Positions 57,722 through 64,000 of a stretch of DNA of 64,000 nucleotides are shown here, one piece after another. The notes under the pieces were generated by a model. The model was not told where the DNA came from and ran no database searches. It was given only the letters and a program-made list of their open reading frames with translations. The number at the start of each line of letters is the position of its first letter. The first letter of the stretch is position 1. The position numbers and the translations under genes were made by a program. The stretch spans positions 1 to 64,000 of the forward strand of contig CDMY01000370.1 in assembly GCA_001179505.1 (NCBI GenBank), read 5' to 3'. The DNA comes from Vitrella brassicaformis. Its lineage: Eukaryota; Sar; Vitrellaceae.

Positions 57722-58590
57722 CGACTGTGTGTGGGGGTCGCACCCTCACGCGAGCGCCCTTCCATGCTTCGCGCGAGTAAGATGTATTGGCATTGAAGAT
57801 GGAGCAAGATGCTTGAATGAAGGTCTGAACATCACATCAACGCAGTGGCACGTAGAATTCCAAGGGAACTAAGACCATTCAGGAGAGAAAACACCTGAGG
57901 ATCAGAAGCTCAAACGCTATGGCAACAGGCAGCGACAGAGCCACAGTAGTCTTCGCATCAACAGAGACACACGACAGACACGCATTCCAGACAGCACTGC
58001 TTCTGTCAAAGGCCAGCAGCAGAAGGAAAACAGTGCGTTACACACGCATGAAGACGACAGCAAAAAGGCACTCCTTGAGGAGCCTTTTGTGTGGCTCTCC
58101 GCTGGCAGCCATGTCATGGGCTATCGTGTGCGCGACGTCCTTCAAAATCCTGAACACATCCACATGGGAGGATACATATGGACTGGCACTTTCTGCCGTT
58201 GCTTTGGCCCCGTCCGCACGTTCAACAGAGATGACAACACACGCGGTCAGAGAGAGAGAGAGAGAGAGAGAGACAGGCGCGCGTGTGTGTGTACGTGTGT
58301 GTGTGGGTGAGTCTCAATGACATACGAGGAGCTCTCGCTGTCCGACGCCCTGTGACAGACCCTCTGGGAAGCTGCAGAAGCCGCATAAAAGAGACATGCG
58401 CTGATCAAGTATGCCTCCACCTTCAGCAATATAAAATGTAAGCAGCGATGAAAGTTGAAAGCACAAATGACAAATAAGTGTGTGGACCCCTCAGTGAATC
58501 GATGTGCGTGTGTGTCTGTTTTCTGTGAGTCTGGGTCTTCTATGGATACCAGCCGTTGCTGCATGTCTAGCAACTGCCGTTGGGGCCTTT
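57722..58590. other. Intergenic, no gene seen
   Basis: Lower GC than average, with an AGAGAG run at 58252-58272. No exon supported on either strand. Confidence 0.45.
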
Positions 58591-58592
58591 GA

Positions 58593-58797
58593 AATGGCCG
58601 CCCTGGACTCGGCCTTGTTCTCGAACAGCCCTTCCCGGCACGAGGCGAAATCATCCTCCGCACCCTCCCGTCGCTGCTGCCGTCCCTGCCCAGAGAGACC
58701 ATCCGCAAGCACCAGAAGCACCCGGAGGACCTCACGCACCAACTCGTCGAGCAGAACCCCACCCAACTCATCAAGAAGTCTGCCCGTTTGTTGTGTT
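58593..58797 (+). pseudogene. Truncated gene fragment at a duplication breakpoint
   Basis: An open frame reads GLVLEQPFPARGEIILRTLP, SLLPSLPRETIRKHQKHPED and LTHQLVEQNPTQLIKKSARL with the codon and residue balance of real coding sequence. It has no start and stops abruptly where the copied piece of the 52-kb gene begins (about 58790). Probably a terminal fragment of an unrelated gene cut by the duplication. Confidence 0.45.
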
Positions 58798-59440
58798 GTG
58801 TTGTGTTGCTTACTTTGGGCCATTGTCATCGGACGAATAATACAGCCCCAGGCGCTGTTTGAGCCTATCGTAGAGGTCCTCGATCCTCTGCCGGGCCCCG
58901 TATGCTGATGCAGAAAGTCCCACAGGTCCTTCTCGGGCGGCACCCTCGCCGCATGCATGACCGCTGCCTTGTCCATGGCGTCGAGGACGCCGTAGATCTC
59001 AGCGAAGTCCCGCGCCTCCTTCGGCACGCCAAGCGCATCCATGCACTCCTCCACCTCGTGACGGCTGCTGGCATCCAGTGCCGTCTCCTCTCTCAGCTGC
59101 TGCAGCTTGACGACTTGCTGCTGTGACAAAGTGCCGGGCAAGGCGGCATTGTGCGCATACTCGACGGCGGATGACGGGCCGTCAGGTAAGAACTTGACGC
59201 CCGATGATGCCAGTTGTCGGAAGAGTGGGTTGGGAGAAAAGCCGCCATCGGCCGTCGGTATGTCAATGCTGGCCGCTTGATGCATCCGGAAGGGTGCGTA
59301 GGGAGCGCCTCCATGACGGGCCGGCAGCTGAAAGACCTTGAGCTGACGATCAGACACTCATGCTGCGGTCCTCTGCGCAGTCCCGAGAAGCACATAGGGC
59401 CAGCTCAAAGGCTCTGCAGGCCACAGCAGCAGGGGTGCAA
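58798..59440 (-). pseudogene. Partial copy of the gene at 50840-52967
   Basis: Over 600 bp matches exon 1 and the intron edge of the intact copy at 52290-52940. Differences that break it: loss of one base in the GGGCCCGGGC tract, so GPGQRIEDLY becomes a shifted frame; loss of six bases (two codons, Gly-Arg-His for Ala) near 59080; and a changed start region where the initiating ATG and signal peptide are gone. The rest of the gene is absent. The remaining frame still reads VKFLPDGPSSAVEYAHNAAL. Confidence 0.8.
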
Positions 59441-59824
59441 CTGACAAATTAAGTCCCGCTGCTGCAGGGGTCGGGCAAGGTGGCATTCCACCTACTCGGG
59501 ATGCGCGGATCCGTAAACTCGTCGATAAATCTTTCGCGTCTCCGTCTCAAATGTTTTCTCGGAGAAAAAGAAACCCACGGGCGTTCTTGCCCGTAAGTCG
59601 GTTAATTCGCTTTCTTTGCAATCGGACTTATTTTAATCTGAAACGGACTTTTGCGTGCCAACTGACGATCGAACTCATCGATGACTGAACGTATAAACGC
59701 ACAATGCACTCACGCAAGGAACATGAATGCGATGAGTCATCTACATGTATGCACACGCACATGGAAATGAGTCAGTCAGGAGGGGCTTGACACGCTATCT
59801 ACACCTACTCCTCGCCACACCATC
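59441..59824. other. AT-rich island with a small hairpin
   Basis: 59510-59680 is clearly AT-richer than its surroundings. It contains ACGGGC-GTTCTT-GCCCGT (59577-59594) and a repeated CGGACTT (59625 and 59643 region). No coding sequence. It could be part of an inserted element or foreign DNA. Confidence 0.4.
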
Positions 59825-60430
59825 TCACCCCTCCTCAGCCTCGATATCCACGTTGACATCGCCCTCTGCTTGTGCTGCTTCTGCTGCTGCTGCTGCTCCA
59901 CGTGATGCTGCTGCGGCTCCACGTGATGGTGCTGCTCCTGCTCCGCTCCTGCCTCTCCCCCTGTTAGCGCCGCCCCTGCCCCGATTCCTTCGCTGGGCCC
60001 CTTGCTGCTTAGCTGCGGCGGCCTTGGGCACACCCTTGTCGTCCATATCCTCGTCCATCTGCCCACCGTTGTACCGCAGCAAATCGGCGCCCTCTGAGTG
60101 CTGGCTGCCCTGAATGGCCGACTGCTGGAGCGACGAAAGGCCAGAAACGCTCACCTGACACACAAACACACACACACACACACACACATGCACACATCCA
60201 TTTACGCCGTGCACCCACCTCTCCCTGTGCTCCTTCCTCACCGCATTGCGTTTCGACGCCGCCTTGGGCTTTTGCTTGGCGAGTGCCTCGAGGCCCCCCT
60301 TTGTTCAGCAGCACTGACTCGGAGGGAGGCTCTCTCACAGAGGGAGCTGCTCCTTACACAGGGACTTCTGCTGCAGGGCGGTCCTGTGCATCTTCTTCTC
60401 GGCAGCGTACAACCGACCTGAACGGCGGAC
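59825..60430 (-). CDS. Arg/Gly- and Ala-rich basic protein, probably nuclear or RNA-associated
   Basis: Minus-strand exons read RLYAAEKKMHRTALQQKSLC, LEALAKQKPKAASKRNAVRK, then across an intron with an acceptor at GTGAG (KEHRE-SVSGLSSLQQSAIQG), DLLRYNGGQMDEDMDDKG, an RGG-type tract (RRNRGRGGANRGRGRSG) and an Ala-rich acidic end (EGDVNVDIEAEEG) with its stop at 59825. RGG boxes bind RNA. The start and the junction near 60320 are not settled, so the model is partial. Confidence 0.5.
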
Positions 60431-60522
60431 ACAACAAGCAACGACAATGCAATGAACAGATGGCCTGAGGTGGGGTGGTGTTCGCCTCTCTGATGCCGCA
60501 GAGTGCTCCCGGTTTCATTTCT

Positions 60523-61724
60523 TCACTCATCGACCACCAGATACAGACGACCCAGGGTCAAACTGAGGGGGGTCTGTTTCGTCTGACCGCCGGCCCGGCG
60601 GACAGACGACATGTACCCCCTCTCGCGTGCTGGTAACTCAAGATCGGGATAGAATCCCACAAGATCGCCTCCAGACTCGCATAACCTTTCACACCTTTGC
60701 TGCGTCTCGCTCCATAGGATGATGACTAAGCCGTCAAAGGTCTCACGGGCTGCGCGAAAGAAAGGGTGTTGAATATCGGCATAAGGAAAGACACCCTTGC
60801 GCAGCGGTGGCCGATATGCCGTTAGTGAGGGCAGCTGGAAGTGGGAGAAGAAGGCTCGGGGGGACGCGATGTGCGTTGTGAGGCGCATGTCTCTCTCAGT
60901 GGTTTTCTCTTGTTTCTCGTTTCCGTTCCGGCACCAGTAGCAGTCCAATAGGCGAGAGAAGAAGAGCCCAATTCTCCAGTTGATTCCCCACCTGCCGGGC
61001 GGTCTCTTCTGTCTCGCCCTCAGCTTGTCGGCTTGGCTCATATTGGATTGGCTATCCAGCCATCTGTCAAATGCGGCGACGATGGTCTCAAGATTCTGGC
61101 CGCAGAATCTGTCGCCATCAGTGAGGATTGGCTCCCTTACGAAGGTGATGGGCTCGAGGAAGTGGGCAGTGGCCGCCGAGCCGGTTGTGAGAGCTTCGGC
61201 CGGGTCCTTAGCTGGCGGCTGCTGTCTCTCACCAAGCGACGGGACCTGCATCTCCTGCAGCAGCTGCAGGAGTTTTTCCAGCCCGTCGATCACACCAATA
61301 AGAGCGGCCTTCTCGTGATCCCTCGCGTTACGTCCACTCAGTAGCCGCTGATGTCCTTAGGATCAGTGACATTCACGCCACTCTCCACAGCCGCCTGCGC
61401 CACAGTTAGCTCATGTACATGGTGCAGCGGCCTGAGTGGAGGTGCAGATTCACAGCCGATAGGCATGGCTCCCAGCTCGTGCGTCTCCAGTTCTGAAGCA
61501 AGACGGCTGTGGAGCACTTCGTTTGTCAGGTAAGGTGGCGTTGGCCGTTCACCGGACGAGCCAAATGCTGCCAGGGTGTCTTGAGAACCGCAAAGGGGCG
61601 GCCATTGATCTTTTTCATCTATCGTGTCTCCAAAGACGCGTATCGGTGCCGATAGTCGCGAAGGTAGCGGTATGCGGATCTTGCAGGACGTCCGTTCCCT
61701 CAGTGATTCTGCCGTTGGGGCCAT
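60523..61724 (-). CDS. Unknown protein, two exons
   Basis: Exon 1 starts at 61724 (MAPTAESLRERTSCKIRIPL) and carries LPSRLSAPIRVFGDTIDEKD. Exon 2 most likely begins at an ATCAG acceptor near 61355 (RLLSGRNARDHEKAALIGVI) and continues DGLEKLLQLLQEMQVPSLGE, FLEPITFVREPILTDGDRFC, TIVAAFDRWLDSQSNMSQAD, INWRIGLFFSRLLDCYWCRN, ARETFDGLVIILWSETQQRC and ends VVDE at 60523. The frame of exon 1 otherwise stops at 61338. No domain recognised and no signal peptide. Confidence 0.5.
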
Positions 61725-61993
61725 AGTAACGAAAGTGATGGCGTGGCTAGTACCGTCGAGGACGAGGTGAAGGTTGAGTAGTTAAAGGAGTAGCGGGTGT
61801 CAGTCAAAGTGGCCTTGAAGCCTTCATAGGTCTCTCAGCGCCGGTCTCGCCCGATTCTCTTTCCTTCCCACCATTGCCCGAGCAGCATAATGCCAATCGA
61901 CATGTGCTGCTCGACTGTGGCTATGGCTCGGGCAGCAGTTTCCTGTCCCTGACATGCATTCACAGAAACATTGCAAAAGCATTGCCTTCATTC
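61725..61993. other. Short intergenic region
   Basis: Between the start of the two-exon gene (minus) and the second copy of the Pro-rich gene (plus). No extra feature seen. Confidence 0.4.
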
Positions 61994-62797
61994 ATGTGCA
62001 GCGGTCCGCTTGCAGCAGACCTCGTCAGCTGCAGCCTCGCGAGATCTGAGCTCGCAAATCGTCAGCCCCCATTCGCACGGAGTAGTTGGTACGGCAATGT
62101 GGACGCCACGAGAGGAAAATCTCGCTTCTGTTGGGGTCCTCTCTTCTTTGCTGGCCCTGGAGGTCGTTCTTCTTCTTTGCTGGCCCTTCCGTGCGAGGAG
62201 GCCATGCTGAATGTGGATGAGGAGACCGATTTCATCGTGATAGAGAATAACAGGTGAGCTGAGAAAGGCCACAAATGAAGCGACAACATGCCTTGTTCGT
62301 ATTCGTGCGCGTCTTCTGTCAGCAACCCTTTTGGGTCCACCGCAACGCCGCCCGACTCGGCCCCTTTCTCCTCGCCGCCCTCCCCGCCCTCCCCATCCCC
62401 GCACTCTCCCTCCCCGCCCTCTCCCTGCCCCATCTCGCCGAGCCATCCATGCCCTCTCCCTGCCCTCACTCCGGCCGCCATCGGGCCGGCACTTGGGCGC
62501 GCCATCAGCACCAACATTGCATGGGTGACGTTTCATGAGGCGAAGGTGCTGACTGACGCGGGGGAGCACAGGGTGAAGCTGGCTCTGAAAACGCCCCGAC
62601 CCAACCCGGAGGCCGAGTACAGTGTGGCCCATGAAGGGTTTATGCTGTATAGCCAGATGAGGGCCTGGCAGCAGCACAAGGGGCTACAGGCAAGGCTGAA
62701 GGAGACACTCGAGAGGGAGGCGAGGTGGAAGAGGAGGTGGCAGCGTACGGCCCTTGGAGGGCACGGCACTGAAGACGGGTGGTTTTTGCTGATGTGA
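61994..62797 (+). CDS. Second copy of the Pro-rich protein gene, chimeric first exon
   Basis: Exon 2 (62323-62797) is about 93% identical to 53515-53986 and encodes ISTNIAWVTFHEAKVLTDAG through EDGWFLLM. Exon 1 matches the other copy only in its last 55 bases (CEEAMLNVDEETDFIVIENN). Upstream of that the sequence is unrelated. A frame-compatible ATG is at 61994 (MCSGPLAADLVSC) but it is not homologous to the other start. Expression would depend on a new promoter. The two copies share the intron with its CTTC-rich acceptor. The duplicate ends at about 62842. Confidence 0.55.
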
Positions 62798-64000
62798 ATT
62801 GTGAGCCGGTAAGAAAGAAATATGACAACCCAATGGTGACAACCTGAGTATAGTGTCCGTGTGTGCCGGGTGCCGAACAGGCCCATGTGGCTGTTGTCCG
62901 CTCCATCAGCGCATTGTACGGGCCAGGGGGGTGACGACGACGACGATGACGATGAGTGCCCTTTTCGTTGCTGAGAGAGGGGGGGGGGGGGGGGGGGGNN
63001 NNNNNNNNNNNNNNNNNNNNNNNNNNNNNNNNNNNNNNNNNNNNNNNNNNNNNNNNNNNNNNNNNNNNNNNNNNNNNNNNNNNNNNNNNNNNNNNNNNNN
63101 NNNNNNNNNNNNNNNNNNNNNNNNNNNNNNNNNNNNNNNNNNNNNNNNNNNNNNNNNNNNNNNNNNNNNNNNNNNNNNNNNNNNNNNNNNNNNNNNNNNN
63201 NNNNNNNNNNNNNNNNNNNNNNNNNNNNNNNNNNNNNNNNNNNNNNNNNNNNNNNNNNNNNNNNNNNNNNNNNNNNNNNNNNNNNNNNNNNNNNNNNNGG
63301 GGGGCGGAGATGGATTGTCGTGTATTGTGAGAGGGGATTTCTTTGCTCTGTCGTGGTCGTGCCGCGAGTGCCATTCAGGGGGCGCCTGCTGCATCTTCGG
63401 TGATGCAGGGCGTTTCTCTGAATGGTCGCTCGCGGCGGCCGACTGGCTGGCCTTTCGACGGGCTTACATATCCTTCCCTCTCTCTCTCTCTCTCTGAATG
63501 TGCATACACATGTATGCATGCCCAAGGACAGGCCGACCGATGCGCCACCCACTGTGTGTGTCCATCCATCCATCCATCCATGTGTGACGCATTGCTTGCT
63601 TCATGCACACAGACATGGCAGTGTGTGTTTCACACTCGTTGTCCATCCATACACACACATGTCATGACACCAGACAGACCGGCTGCTCCCATGCAGTCAT
63701 TTTTGCCTCCTTGTGGGTGCACGGCGATTGATTGATGCGTGTGGGTGGGTGGGTCGACGGGCGGGTTACCTTCCTCTCTCTCTGTGTGTGTCGTCCTGAC
63801 TCCATATTGTTTTTGCGTGACCCCATGGATGCTGATGCTGTGCGGATACATCTGCTGCATGTGGTGGGTGGGATGCGATTTACGTGCGCCTGTGGTCCAT
63901 CTCTGCTGCCTTGCCTGAACACACCTATGTATATATATATACGTACACATCCATGCACCCACGGCCTCTCTATCTGTCTCTCTCTGCATGAATGGCTGGA
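62798..64000. other. Window end with assembly gap, no gene seen
   Basis: 62798-62842 still follows 53987-54030. The gap lies at 62999-63298. 63305-64000 holds CTCT, CATC, GTGG and TATA runs and no supported exon. Confidence 0.5.
62999..63298. other. Assembly gap of 300 N
   Basis: Exactly 300 undetermined bases, with 20 G before it (62979-62998) and six G after it. The round size suggests a placeholder length. The poly-G flank probably stopped sequencing. Confidence 0.95.

Noticed and set aside
59500-59600. ACGGGC hairpin as a bacterial terminator
   Set aside because: No bacterial-type gene nearby and no U-run after the stem.
1-64000. CRISPR arrays, tRNA or rRNA genes
   Set aside because: Simple repeats are microsatellites without spacers; no cloverleaf B-box or rRNA core motif was recognised by eye.

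Overview
The window is nuclear DNA of an intron-rich, GC-rich eukaryote. The best fit is a chromerid-type alga (alveolate with a complex red plastid, Vitrella-like); this is an inference. The grounds are: short introns packed with TG/CA repeats; proteins that begin with a signal peptide followed by an Ala-Phe step (the carotenoid isomerase has ..TSAFLPPSP..), as in four-membrane red plastids; and a mix of plastid carotenoid, PLOD-like glycosyltransferase and long secreted Pro-rich genes. There are no bacterial-style operons. Genes lie singly on both strands, and most of the coordinates below are spliced models built by hand from splice sites and reading phase.

Layout. 0-12 kb: a duplicated neighbourhood. 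The 5' part of an unknown gene occurs inverted at 1-690 and complete at 7.19-9.36 kb. Two histone H2A genes with matching promoters lie at 4.1 and 10.7 kb; the second ends in SQEY and is therefore H2A.X-like. A beta-1,4-galactosyltransferase-like gene and a small secreted protein lie between the arms. 12-19.5 kb: three minus-strand genes (PLOD-like glycosyltransferase, small secreted protein, large unknown protein). 19.6-21.1 kb: a 5'-truncated LINE. 21.5-22.8 kb: a katanin/fidgetin-type AAA ATPase that lacks its start. 24.5-26.3 kb: a divergent protein kinase. 26.4-29.3 kb: a CRTISO-like carotenoid isomerase. 29.7-35.6 kb: a coiled-coil protein and a triple CCCH zinc-finger protein. 36.2 kb: SDHAF3. 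37-41.9 kb: a large armadillo-type protein. 42-45.4 kb: a secreted Pro/Thr-rich protein of about 950 residues. 47.5-49.7 kb: a conserved-looking unknown protein. 50.8-54 kb: a divergent gene pair that is partly copied again at 58.8-59.4 kb and 62.0-62.8 kb. 54-57.7 kb: decayed coding DNA. 59.8-61.7 kb: two further unknown genes. A 300-N gap flanked by poly-G lies at 63 kb.

The genes do not form one pathway. Recurring themes are secretory and plastid-directed proteins (two glycosyltransferases, CRTISO and several signal-peptide proteins), chromatin (H2A/H2A.X) and mitochondrial complex II assembly (SDHAF3). The strongest unusual signals are the local duplications and their breakpoints, the H2A/H2A.X pair with a conserved downstream element, the LINE next to a beheaded AAA gene, two GC-AG introns, and a long perfect hairpin between two convergent genes.
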